Shown here: in pieces, positions 45,639 through 58,095 of the stretch
Layout of the letters: the number at the start of each line of letters is the position of its first letter
Numbering within the stretch: position 1 is the stretch's first letter
Assembly: GCA_900491605.1 (NCBI GenBank)
Contig: UESW01004374.1
Span: 808,825-872,824, forward strand
Reading direction: 5' to 3'
Source: Calamus simplicifolius
Lineage: Eukaryota > Streptophyta > Magnoliopsida > Arecales > Arecaceae
DNA: 64,000 nucleotides
Made by a program: the position numbers and the translations under genes
The notes under the pieces: generated by a model
Seen by the model: only the letters and a program-made list of their open reading frames with translations
Database searches by the model: none
Told to the model about the DNA's origin: nothing

Positions 45639-46215
45639 ACTTGGTGTGGAACAAACATGTGTACGATATATGTAAGCCGCTCAATGTGCTCTCTCATAGA
45701 ATCCATCGCTGCTCTATCGGCGGCACTCCTCCGTTGCATTTCCTCCATCGCTGCTATATCGTCGGCACTCCTTTGTCGCATCTTCTCAATCTCATGCTCA
45801 AGTCTGCGAACACCATCTACAGCATCTGCAGCATCACGTTCATGTCTAGTCATCTCAGATAACTGAGTGGGGGTGACTCTAACTCCATAACCTCTCACTC
45901 GACCATAGTGCTTCGGTCCCATCAGCTCCGTAAATACCTCGGCCTCAATGCGACTACTCTGTGTAGATGCTGTAAAGTCATCGACATGCTCAACAATAAG
46001 AGCTGTAGCTTTTTTCTGTATTAATTTAAAAAAATTAGCTAGATCTTACTGAATAACAAAATCAAATTAAAATTGTTGCATGAAATAAATTATAATAAAT
46101 AATTACATATAAGTTCCTTGACTCATCTCTGACAAAAGTGCCATCACGGTGAATATGAGTCATTCCCTAAAACTCTACCTTACCAGGTTTCCGTCCATGC
46201 TCATCCATCTACAAG
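45639..46215 (-). pseudogene. TNPA-like (Transposase_24) 3' exons, copy B
   Basis: Same pieces as 18282-18860 (GPKHYGRVRGYGVRVTPTQL and EHEIEKMRQRSADDIAAMEE). An extra T near 45642 shifts the frame after MFVPHQ, so the frame runs on to 45575 instead of stopping as in copy A. Confidence 0.66.
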
Positions 46216-47999
46216 AAATATTACATTTTTGTAAAACTGAATTTGATATTGATCAAGCTAGTTGCATGCAAAATTTTTTTACATAATCCATGTGCAGAAA
46301 TGAAGCAGGTTAAATGTATAATCACTTAAATAAACTATACATATAATTCCATAATTCAAATGCCATAAAGAAAAGATAACAATGGAGGAAAGAGAGGAGA
46401 TTCAGAGGAAGGAAGAAAATGCTGATTTTTTTTTTATTCTGCAGAAAGAATTGCATGAAAGCAGTAATTAATTATAACAAGCCACGGATCAAATATAAAT
46501 GAGAGTCAATCAAAGGGGAAAACTTCAATTGCCACAAGACATACATAATTTGTCAATACCAAAAATCTATTTCTATATTATTTTAATATAACTGCAAAAG
46601 GTTTGGTAGAGATAAGTTTTATGAAACCAAGATCCATTCACAGAGTTTTAATACAGTTATAACCTTAGAAGGGAAAGGTAATGGAACTTGACCTATTTCT
46701 CTAGCGATCAGCAGCTCCCAGTATGAGTGCAAGCTTGCTTGATGCTTGGTTGTTTTCTAACACAGTATCCAAAGCAAGCAATGCGTCCCACATTAGCCGA
46801 AGACAAAGCGCAAAGAAAATTTTGAAGCACTGTTACCAATGACCTGGTGTGTCAGTGGTCCCAAGTACAAGCTCGCCATAATTTTAGATCTCCAAAGCGA
46901 CGGAGACCCACGCGGAACATGCGGGATGACTCAAAAAACAGAAGGATGGCTGCTGCCTAACAAGTGATCGACCAAAGTCATTTTTAAGTCTGGACCACAC
47001 CTAAGTCAGTTGGCCATAAATCCCCTCCAATCGCTCCAACTTCCTTCTTATGGAAAGTACAGAGCACTACTTTCTCTGAACTATGATGTCAAGTATTCTC
47101 ATAAAAAAGGCCATATGTAGAAGATTAGATATGTGACATCCAAGTGTTCTTTTCAGTTAAAGTTTCTAATTCAGAATATTGAATTGATGTCATGCATTGC
47201 AGTTTCCACATATTTGTTGTTACTAGACAAAGTCACAGCCGTCTGAAGAATGTGGTCTAGCTCTTATCTCTCATTTTCGACCCCATCGCTGGTAGAAGCT
47301 TAGTTGTGTCTTCAGAGCTGCCACGGAGTCCTCCTTTGTGGCAGCATGGCGCATTCCTTTGTCCTTGTCACTATGGCTAGGTCTTAGGTGTCATTGAAAC
47401 TTGCCAAGAACGTGCCAATTACATTGATGGCCCAACTTTGTATTCTCCAAACTCTTTATGCAAATATTTATAATTAATATATATAATAAAGTGGGAAGCA
47501 TCAAGCATGCCTCTCGATTTTAGTCAAAAAATAAAAAACACTTGCTCGAATTTATGACTAAGATAAGGTGACTGGAGCCGTTTTTGCCTACTGAAGTATT
47601 TGGCAACATGGAATGAAAGAAAATGGATGTAGGCATTGAAATCTAGCTTTTAAACCAATTTCACTAATCTGAAAATGCAATAGTATGATTATAAATATCA
47701 TTGCCACAAATCCATGTGCCACAAATCCATGTGCAACCAAGAAATCAGTATCTTCACAAAAATGCATCTGTCACAGTAAAACTACATTGCAATCCATTAT
47801 GCATTCTTTCATATTTCACTAGAGATCTTATTGTTCATCCTGAACCATAAGACTAATTAGCAATTATATTATATAGATTACGTGTAGAGTCAAACAACAA
47901 AGAAAAGAAGAGGACAAATCAAGCATAATTAAATGACTCATACAATCAGATTTGACATAGAACGAGTGTAAGTACTAAGCTAATAAAAAAGAATCATGT
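46216..47999. other. Non-coding interior of the minus-strand CACTA, copy B
   Basis: Matches 18861-20639 with scattered single-base indels. No protein match. Confidence 0.45.
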
Positions 48000-50900
48000 G
48001 TGTTCATACATCATGAATCCTAAAGTTTAAAGTTACTGAAACAAAGAAACTAGGTTCTAGAGCCATTATATCTATTGACAACTTTGTTAGGTCCTCAAGC
48101 TAGGGCTATTAATTCAGCTGACAAACTTCTCTCCATCATCGTTGATACCTAAAAAATAAAAAGGAATGTTAACAGGTTATTTGATGCTAAATCTATCTAT
48201 ATATTATCTAAGTATATGTCAAACCTGTTTTGAAAGCCATGTAGGAAATAACTCGACTAACCATCACGGTTCAATCCTTGGATTAGGTCGAGTACCATGA
48301 TTAGCTTGTCATTGAGACATTAAAAATTCGCTGCATAAAATTTACTTTATTTATTTAGAACAAAAAATAAGATATGATATTTAAATGTGAAATGCAATAA
48401 ATCATACTGACCTACGATAGTCAGATATTATTTCACTATAAAGTAACACATAACGATGTGCTTCTGCCATTGATTTATGATCCAATATAATAGTTTCAGT
48501 TTTTCCCAAAACTCTACCTGTAGTTGAAAACTTATACAATTATGCATTATGTACGAAATCACTATACCGTTGAGGTCTATTAAATGTTGTCTCTACACCT
48601 TGAAGATATCTTGAAAAAAATATCAAACACTCTTCAGCAATATATCCTTCTGCAATTGAACCCTCTGGATAGGCTCTGTTTCGTACATAATCTTTCAATC
48701 GCACAAGGTACCTACAACATAAATTAATTTTTAAATATAGCATAATTATGATGCTACTTTTATTAAAAATTATAGTGTATCGATCAGTAGGATACATCAG
48801 CCTCTATAGCATACCTCTCAATAGGATACATCCATCTATAATATACCGGTCCACCAAGCTTGACTTCCGAAGCTAAGTGAATGAGTAAATGTATCATAAT
48901 AGTAAAAAATCCAGGAGGAAAAATCTTTTTCATCTGATAAAGTGTAATAATAACATTAGACTCCAACTGATCAAGCTCTCCAGGATCAATAACTTTTGAA
49001 CATAATGCCTTAAAGAATGATGATAGCCGAATTATAACTGCAATAACTTGTTTAGGCACTGATGATCTTGAAGCTATTGGCAAGATATTTTGCATCAATA
49101 TGTGACCATCATGACTTTTGAGATTAAAAATTTTTATATCTTTAAGATGCACACACCTTGAATTGTTTGATGCATATCCATCAGGTACTTTAATATTTTT
49201 CAATACTGTAAGAAAATAATTTTTTTCTTAAGGAGACATTGTATAAGATGCAGGAGGCAAATAAGTTCTATCATTAGCAAGCATAATGGGATGAAGCTCC
49301 GGTCGGATACCTAATTCTTTTAAATCCAATCGTGCCTTCATGTTATCTTTGGTCTTTCCATCAAGATTCAACAATGTTCCAAGTAGATAATCACAAACAT
49401 TCTTCTCTATGTGCATGACATCAAGATTATACCGAATAAGATTATGTTCCCAATAAGGTAAGTCAAAGAAGATACTTCTTTTCTTCCATAAATGCTTGCT
49501 AGGCTGATTTGTACATGTTATATGTACATCTTTCTCATTTTTTTTTCAAAAAAATTATCTGAATTTTCAAATACCTGTGCATCCATATTACTAATAATCA
49601 CTTCTTCTGACAATCTTTCTTCATCATTCCTTCCTCTTTTTTTAGAAGACTTTGAGAATTTACCATATATGTAATTGATGGAATCCATTTGTATACGAAC
49701 ATTAGTTCCAGAAGGTAGAATTGGAGCACATCCCAATTCTATGGTACCATCAAATAAATCTTTCTGAAAACAAAATGGATGATTTGGTTCTAACCATCGA
49801 CGATGACCCATATAACAAAATTTTTCTCCATGTTTTAACCAAATTGAATGTGTCGAATCTGCACAACAAGGACAAGCAACCCTTCCCTTTGTACTCCAGC
49901 CAGATAAATTGGCATATGCTGAAAAATTATTAATAGTCCACAACAAAGCTGCCCGTAGTTTAAATGTTTCAACATTTGCAGCATCAATTGCATCGACACC
50001 TTCCCATAACTGTTTTAATTCCTCTATTAAAGGTTGTAGAAAAATATCAATATCATTTCCTGGACCCTTATCACCTGGAATAACCATTGACAAGATAAGT
50101 GAGGATTGTTTCATGCACAACCATGGTGGTAAATTGTATGGTATTAGAACAACTGGCCAAGTGCTATATGTAGAATTTAGAGTCCGAAAAGGATTGAAGC
50201 CATTTGAAGCTAAACCCATCCGAACATTACGAATATCAGAGGCAAAATCAGAATGCCTAGTATCAAATGCTTTCCATGCTAGACTATCTGCTAGATGTCT
50301 CAACATTCCATCCTTCGTACGGCCTTCATCATGCCATCTCATTAATGAAGCTGTTTTCGATGATGAATATAGCCTTTTCAATCGAGGAATAAAAGGAAAG
50401 TAATGCAATACCTTCGCTGGTTTTTTTGTTTTGTTCATTACATCATCCCCATCCTCTTCATGAGTTGTCCATCGTGAAGATCCACAAACATTACATGACT
50501 CTCGATCAGCATTTCCACCATGATATAACATACAGTCTTTCGGACAACTATAGATCTTTTGATATCCAAGATCCAATTTGTTAACAACTTTCTTTGCTTC
50601 ATAATAAGAGGATGGTAAACAAGAGCCTTCTGGAAATGCATCCTTTAGTAATTTGAGGAGCATGATGAAACTCTTTCCGGACCATCCATTCATATATTTT
50701 TTATGAAATAAATGTATAAGAAAAGAGATCTTAGAAAATTTCAAACAACCCAGATATAATAGTTCATCTGCATCTTTAATTAAATTATGATACCCAGCTG
50801 ACTCGGTAGCTAATGATTGCATTTGCTCCTCAACAAATGTTTGTTCCATAAATGTAGAACCATCACATATTCCATCTATTTTATGTATATTAGTTAAACC

Positions 50901-51000
50901 TCCAAAGTTTTAAACACCATGTCGAAAAGCATCTGTGATCAAACATGTCATATCATCTCCTACAAGGTTATCTTGCATATTACCAGATCCAAGATCAGAC

Positions 51001-51581
51001 TGTTGGGTGCTCCCTCCAAGTGGGAAGGGAACCGGCCCATGATAACAAACTGCATCACAGTTTGTTACGGAGCTATTTTCAAAAAGGGAAAAGAAACTCG
51101 AAAATAAAGTAGGGGGAGAGAGATCCGTATGTGGCAGATACGAGTGAAGAAAAATCCCAAATTTGGGGGGAGAGAACTGTGTGCGGCCTGAGAGAGATCC
51201 AGAGAAGCCCATGCTTGGGAGAAATCCTGTGCAACCTCAGGAGGTCGATACGGACGAGTCTAAGAGCAGATTTGGGGGCACGGAAGAGCAACCACACGTT
51301 GGTGAGATCCTTCTTGTACCCACATCAATTAGGAGAAAAGTTGTAATCTTTTATTAAGATTAGTGAAGTGCTCTTGGAATTTATCCCATAATTTTTCCCT
51401 TTCATATTGGAGGGGTTTTTCACGTAAATTTGGTATTTTTATGTGGTGTTTATTTTTATTCCGCATATTCTGTGATTGTGGTACATCGGTATATTTTTCT
51501 GTGATTGTGCACGCATAGTTTTTTCATTAAAACACGTTCCGCATATTTGTTCTGAGGGTGATTGAGGGTGTATTCCCAACA
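51001..51581 (+). repeat. 5' LTR of nested copia, copy B
   Basis: 581 bp, TGTTGGG to CCCAACA. It resembles copy A's 5' LTR more than its own 3' LTR, for example in CCTCCAAGTGGGAAGGG, as expected if the duplication is younger than the insertion. Confidence 0.92.
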
Positions 51582-51638
51582 ATTGTGGTATCAGAGCCTG
51601 GTTGCAAGCCCAGAACAAATTATTTGAGCGTGCGACAG

Positions 51639-54600
51639 ATGGATTCTACCACTAATACTAGCAGGATGATTAGTCTCAATGGAAGTAATTGGTTGATTTG
51701 GAAACCAAAGATGATGGATCTCTTGTATTGCAAAGATTTAGCCAAGCCGATTGAGAAGATGGGAGAGAAGCCAGAAAAATATGATGATGAAAATTGGGCT
51801 ACTATGGATAGAAAAGCAATCAGTGTCATCGGGCAATAGGTGGATGACACAGTATTCCATCATATTTCAAATGAAACCTCAGCCTATGAACTATGGAAGA
51901 AGTTAGAAGGGTTGTATGAGAGGAAAACTGCCGGAAATAAAGCATACTTAATCAGAAAGCTTGTAAATCTGAAGTACAAGCCGGGAAAATCAATTGCAGA
52001 GCACCTAAATGAGATGAAGAGCATTGTGAACCAACTGGCCATAATGAAGATGCTTATGGAAGATGAACTTCAGGCACTCCTGTTGTTGAGTTCTCTACCT
52101 GATAGTTGGGAGACACTGATGGTGTCATTGAGTAACTCCACCCCTGATGGAGTTATCACCATGAGTCAGGCTACTAGTAGCTTGCTCAATGAGGAGGAAA
52201 AAAGGAAACTGGAGAGTCTCAAACACAAACAGATGTACTTGTCACAGAGGGCAGAGGGAGATAGTTTACTAAAAAAGAAAACAGAGGCAGAAGCAAATCT
52301 AGACCAAGGAAGGAAATCGAATGCTACCATTGTCATAAGAAAGGACACTACAAAAGTGAATGTAGACTGCTAAAGAAGAAGAACAATGAAGGTGGTAAGG
52401 CAGAAGATAAGAAAGATAGAGAGGTAACAGCAGTTGCCTCAGGAGAAGACATCATTCTATTTACAGAATGTGTTGATCAGTGCTTAGCCACCACATCAAA
52501 TTAGGTTGATTGGGTGGTGGATACTGAAGCTTCTTATCATGCCACACCCAGGAGAGAGTTCTTCACATCCTACAGGATAGGTGATCTTGGTGTGATCCGA
52601 ATGGGAAACAATGGTGTTTCCAAAATATGTGGGATAGGAGAAGTAGTGGTCCAAACCCGTGAAAGCAGCAGATTGATACTCAAAGAGGTCAGACATATTC
52701 CAGATCTCAGGATGAATCTCATCTCAGCAGGCAAGCTAGATGAAGAGGGATATGTTAGCCAGTTTGGGGGAGATCAATGGAAGTTAATCAAAGGTGCTAT
52801 GGTGATTACCAAAGGACAGAGATCATGCACATTATACAAGTTGCAGTCCAGTTTGGTTAGGGGAGAGGTATGCGCAGCAGAGCATAATACTGCAGATTTG
52901 TGGCACAAGAGATTAGGCCATATTGGCGGGAAGGGATTGCAAACTCTCGTCAGGGCAGGGGTCTTACCAGAGATACAGGACAGAGTTCTCAGTGATTGTA
53001 TCCACTGTGTGGTGGGTAAGCAGCACAGGGTGACATTTCAGAGTAGCTCCAAGAAGAAGACTGGCCTTTTGGAGCAAGTGTACTCAGATGTGTGCGGACC
53101 CATGAGGGAGAAGACCTTAGGAGGAGCATCATATTTCGTCACATTTATAGATGATGCTTCCAGAAAGGTGTGGGTTTTTGTTTTAAAGTCTAAAGACCAG
53201 GTGGCATCAGTTTTTGAGTTTTTCCACAGGCTTGTGGAGAGGCAGACAGGAAAGAAGTTGAGATGCATTCGTACAGACAATGGGGGTGAGTATATAGGAG
53301 TCTTTTACCAGTACTGCAGAGCACAAGGCATCAGACATGAGCAAACAGTGCCAAAGACTCCACAGGAGAATGGAGTAGCTGAGAGAATGAACAGGACAAT
53401 AGTGGAGAGAGTCAGGTGCATGCTCTCCCAGTCCAAGTTGCCCAAGAGCTTTTGGGGGGAGGCAGTCCAGACAGCATGTTATTTGATAAATAGATCTCCC
53501 TCATCAGCTCTAGATGGAGAGGTGCCAGAGAAGGTGTGGACAGGCAAGAATGTCATATATGATTATCTAAGGATTTTTGGCTGCAGGGCATTTGTGCATG
53601 TGCCTAAGGATGAAAGGACAAAGTTAGATGACAAGACAAGACAATGTATCTTTCTGGGGTTTGGTGATGAGCAGTTTGGCTATAAGCTGTGGGACCCAGT
53701 TGATAGGAAGGTAGTCAGGAGCAGAGATGTCATATTCTATGAGGATCAAACCATAGAAGATATCAAGAGGGCAGAGCATCAATCTGAGTGAGATATGTAT
53801 GGCCCAGTAGATATAGAGCCTGTCAATCCTCCAGCAATTCATGCAGATGAGCCAGAGAAACAGCCAGTACAGGGTGCAGATGAGCAGCAGCCTACACCTA
53901 TTGAGGATACAGATAAGGAGATTCAGATCCCTGAGGAGGAGCTACCGACAGAGGTGAGGAGATCCACGAGAGCAAGGCAACCATCTAGTCGGTATTCAGT
54001 GCATGAATATATCATGTTGACAGATGCAGATGAGCCAGAGTCATATGAGGCGGCCCATGTCAGTGAGCAGCGGAAGTAGTGGCAGAGAGCTATGCAGGAG
54101 GAGATGGACTCTCTTCTGCATAATCATACATATGACTTGGTAGCTAGGCCCAAGGGGAGAAAGGTACTCAGAAACAAGTGGGTCTACAAGGTAAAGGCAG
54201 AAGAGAAAAGCTCACAGCCTAGATATAAAGCACGACTAGTTGTGAAGGGCTTTGCACAAAAGAAGGGAGTTGATTTCGATGAGATATTTTCTCCAGTAGT
54301 GAAGATGACCTCAATCAGGACGGTGTTAGGATTGGCAGCTAGCATGAACATGGAGGTAGAGCAGTTGAATGTGAAGACAGCATTCTTGCACGGTGACTTA
54401 GAGGAAGAGGTCTATATGGAGCAGCCTGAAGGTTTCAAGGTGAAAGGCAAGGAGCACATGGTGTGCAGACTCAGAAAGAGTCTGTATGGTCTTAAGCAGG
54501 CGCCCCGGCAGTGGTACAGAAAGTTTGAGGCTTTCATGGTAAGGTTGGTTATAAAAGAACAACCACAGATCATTGTGTCTTCATTAGAAGGTTCCCTGGA

Positions 54601-55603
54601 GGTGATTTTATCATCCTTCTCTTATATGTGGATGATATGTTGATTGTTGGGCAGGACTCCAGCAAGATTGCCACACTGAAGAAGGAGTTAGGGAAAGCTT
54701 TTGATATGAAGGATATGGGGCCAGTGAAACAAATATTGGGGATGCATGTATTCATGGATAGACAAGCATGCAGGTTATGGTTGTCCTAGAAGAAATACAT
54801 AGAGAAGGTGCTTCAGAGATTCAGCATGAGCAATGCCAAGTCAGTGGCATGTCCACTAGCTAGACACTTCAAGCTGAGTTCAGAGCAGAGCCCAGCCTCA
54901 GAGGAAGAGAAGCAGGAGATGAAGAGAGTCCCTTATGCCTCAGCCGTGGATAGTCTTATGTATGCTATGGTCTGTACCCGACCAGACTTAGCATATGCAG
55001 TTGGCTTAGTGAGCAGGTTCCTAGCGAATCCAAAAAAGAAGCATTGGGTAGCAGTCAAGTTGATCATGAGGTACTTGAGAGGTACAACTAGCTTGAGTCT
55101 TTGTTATGGACAGGGAGAACCTGTGTTACAGACATATACAGATGCAGATATGGCAGGAGATGTTGACTCCAGGAAGTCCACATCCGGTTACTTGGTTACA
55201 TTTGCAGGAAGTGTAATTTCATGGCAGTCCAAGTTACAGAAGTGTGTTGCATTATCGTCCACAGAGGCCGAGTACATAGCAGTGACAGAAGGATGCAAGG
55301 AGATATTGTGGCTGAAGAGATTTTTTCAGGAGCTGGGTGTTAGACATGATACTTATGTGGTCTATTATGACAATCAGAGCACTATTCACCTGAGCAAGAA
55401 TCCGACTTTTCACTCTAAGTCGAAGCACATTGATATGCGTTATCACTGGATCAGACATGTCCTGGAAGAGAAGTAGTTGCTGTTGGAGAAGATCCATACA
55501 GATGATAATGGGTCAGATATAATGACAAAGTCATTACCTATCAAGAAGGTTGAAGCTTGTAGAAAGAAAGCAGGCTTGGTGGATTTCCCCACGTAGTCGG
55601 GAG
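51639..55603 (+). pseudogene. Copia gag-pol polyprotein, heavily broken, copy B
   Basis: Same domain order as copy A from ATG 51639. Private lesions are TAG for a Trp codon at 51837-51839 in Gag, a net frameshift in the region before the zinc knuckle (near 52200-52290), TAG for Gln at 52502-52504, a protease change from DTGA to DTEA just after 52525, TGA at 53789-53791, TAG for Gln at 54077-54079, a lost base near 54541, and TAG for Gln near 54787. The TAG at 55474-55476 is shared with copy A. At the two places where copy A is privately broken (codon 25491 and the base near 26936), copy B keeps the reading frame. Confidence 0.92.
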
Positions 55604-55613
55604 GGGGAGATAT

Positions 55614-56195
55614 TGTTGGGTGCTCCCTCCACGTGGGGAGGGAACCGACCCATGATAACAAACTGCATCACAGTTTGTTACGGAGCTGTTTTCAAAAAGG
55701 GAAAAGAAACTCGGAAATAAAGTAGGGGGAGAGAGATCTGTATGTGGCAGATACGAGAGAAGAAAAATCCCAGATTGGGGGGGGAGAGAACTGTGTGCGG
55801 CCTGAGAGAGATCCAGAGAAGCCCAGGCTTGGGAGAAATCCTGTGCAACCTCAGGAGGTCGATACGGACGAGTCTGAGAGCAGATTTGGGGGCACGGAAG
55901 AGCAACCACACGTTGGTGAGATCCTTCTTGTACCCACATCAATTAGGAGAAAAGTTGTAATCTTTTATTAAGATTAGTGAAGTGCTCTCGGAATTTATCC
56001 CATGATTTTTCCCTTTCACATTGGAGGGGTTTTCCACGTAAATTTAGTATTTTTGTGTGGTGTTTATTTTTATTCCGCATATTCTGTGATTGTGGTAGAT
56101 TGGTATATTTTTCTGTGATTGTGCACGCATAGTTTTTTCATTAAAACATGTTCCGCATATTTGTTCTGACGGTGATTGAGGGTGTATTCCCAACA
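55614..56195 (+). repeat. 3' LTR of nested copia, copy B
   Basis: 582 bp, preceded by the polypurine tract GGGAGGGGGAGATAT and followed by CAGAC. Confidence 0.92.
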
Positions 56196-56460
56196 CAGAC
56201 GAGAAGGGTTGATTACTTGATAATGGAAACATACATTCTCCATGAAAAACCCATCGAGTATAACCTTTTGCAAAACCATTCAATACCAAATGTTCTTCAA
56301 CGGTTTGTGGATCTAGCCAAGAACTGTTAACATATCGTCGACACAGACATGAAATCTTTTCATTCAAACTACTTTTATCCATACCAAATTTAATGAAATC
56401 ACGAACTCCATCTAAATATTCTTTGGTATTTCTCGGTTTATTTATCCAACTTTTATCCAT

Positions 56461-57350
56461 TTTATGATAAATGATCGATAAACAACCAACTTTTATCCAA
56501 TATCCTGCATGTATTTCATCATCATAAGTGTTCAACATTTAGTAGCATAGGCATATGTCAAAATAAATAGCATAAAATGAGGAAATTAAAAAAGCATAAA
56601 ATGAGGAAGAAAGAAATGAAGAAAAGTGACAAATAGGGATAATTAAATGCCAAATCAATGTCTCTCATACTAAAAAATATTCTTTGCTCTCATAAACAGC
56701 ATTACTAGAATTGAATCCGTAGCCAGGTCTATCCTTGTTATTTCTAATCTTTTCCACTAGATCAATACAATCCACGAATGCCATAACGTTGTTCACTGTC
56801 ATATGTTCTTTTATTTTAGGTCGTTAACTAGAGTCACTGTCTGTATTATTCTCTCTCACTCTCTTTTGGCAGGGCCACAAAAACTGTTGAACAGCAAAAA
56901 TAACTAAGATAAAACAAGGTTCTATTTTGTCTATACTTCAAAAAAGAGTTCATGTGTTTAATAGGCTTTTTATATGGAACAGAACAAACAGAAATAAAGC
57001 AATATTTTTTGCACATCATCTTGGAAACAATTAAGACCAATGGAATGATGAATGATAGATAATCAAGCGCAACCTCTCAAAGCTCTCAAAGCATTCATGT
57101 TTTGAACCCACGATATTCATATCACAATGAAACAGCCTTACCATCGAATCAAGGCCCACCTCTTAACAAGTATATGACAGATTGCTCTTTTTCTTGAATC
57201 ATATTCATGTTATTTCTAAGAAATGAAAGCTTACTGAAGTATATGGATCCTCACTTACACTGACAGCTATCACTTGCAATGACATGAAGGGAGTGAAAAG
57301 ATCAGCAACAACTACCAAACCAAGTACACTCCTTAGGGCAAAGAACTTGG
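56461..57350. other. Spacer between CACTA transposase and kinase relic, copy B
   Basis: Matches 29101-29990 closely, including the doubled AGCATAAAATGAGGAA. No gene. Confidence 0.4.
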
Positions 57351-57788
57351 CTAAAAAAGCTCAAACTTCACATCTTTGCTATTACTACTGAAATCCAAGC
57401 ACTTACCTTCCTTCTTAGTCATTGCAACTGGAGTCCCAACAACATAACTTCTTGGTGTTTTAGGTGGCAAAGTACAATGGATCAGAGCCCAGTTCAGCCC
57501 ATCAAAGAATGGGTGCTGCTTTAATCTCCATAGCCCCTCTGATTGACCCTAGCCTATTCTCAGGCTCCTTTACCGGCAATCCTCTAATCAAAGATCCCTT
57601 GTATGAAGGATAATACCTGGGCTCTCAAGAAACTTCAAACTCTGAGAGACCACATTAGACAAAATTTCTTCATTCCCGGTCCCTTCAAAGCTGTCCTACC
57701 AAAACATGGTTCATATAGAAATATTCCAAAGATCCACCTACCAACAGCACTTCCACGTCCATCTCCTCCAATAATTTGGGGGCCAGGT
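57351..57788 (-). pseudogene. AGCVIII protein kinase C-terminal fragment, decayed, copy B
   Basis: Same relic as 29991-30428: GDGRGSAVGRWIFGIFL, VKEPENRLGSIRGAMEIK, HPFFDGLNWALIHC, and the KFELF end with stop at 57351-57353. The complete copia element follows immediately, and the interrupted codons resume at 62408 on its other side. Confidence 0.8.
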
Positions 57789-58088
57789 TGTTGGAAGAGG
57801 AGAAGATATTTTCTTTTGGGCAAATTTCTGGATTCTTTCTAATTTTTCATGTACTGAAACGTGAAGGGATACATGGCCTTTTATAATTACAAAATGACTC
57901 TTGGTCTTCCACAATACTTAATTCAGAATAGCAACTTCCTATGCAATTAAATAATAATAATTTCCTATGCAATTAAATAACAGCAATTTCCTATGCAGTA
58001 ATTAAATAATATCAACTTCCTATGCAGCAATTAAATAACAACAACTTCCTATGCAGCAATTTCCAACAATCAAGTTTAGTTTCCAACA
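57789..58088 (-). repeat. 3' LTR of complete copia
   Basis: 300 bp. It differs from the 5' LTR mainly by AATAATAATAATTTCC against AACAACAATTTTC and one G/A. Confidence 0.95.
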
Positions 58089-58095
58089 CCCCCCT

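Larger units (their letters stand above)
51001..56195 (+). mobile_element. Ty1/copia LTR retrotransposon nested in the CACTA, copy B
   Basis: Same insertion as 23643-28839, with target duplication CAGAC at 50996-51000 and 56196-56200. LTRs are 51001-51581 and 55614-56195, and the primer-binding site TGGTATCAGAGCC is 51586-51598. Its coding region is more damaged than in copy A. Confidence 0.96.
44741..56460 (-). mobile_element. CACTA transposon, minus strand, with nested copia, copy B
   Basis: Terminus CACTACAGTAAATTTAAGG at 44741, subterminal repeats to about 45190, TNPA-like exons, then TNP2 interrupted by the copia element at 51001-56195. As in copy A, no right terminus was found. The subterminal part has several substitutions against copy A. 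Confidence 0.85.
48000..56460 (-). pseudogene. CACTA TNP2-type transposase split by a copia element, copy B
   Basis: The start codon is at 56460 (MDKSWINKPRNTKEYLDGVR). The N-terminal domain runs to the copia insertion at 56195, and the gene resumes at 51000. The central part is better kept than in copy A: one frame from 50849 to 49518 spans CPKDCMLYHGG, CNVCGSSRW, HYFPFIPRLKRLY, FLQPLIEELKQLW and LSGWSTKGRVACP. NLDVMHIEKNV and ELGIRPELHPIML follow at 49425-49300, and the DUF4218-like part (KVPDGYASNNSRC, IFPPGFFTIMIHL) at 49203-48784. A stop after FRHGV (near 50910) and the 5.2-kb insertion still prevent expression of a full enzyme. Confidence 0.87.
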
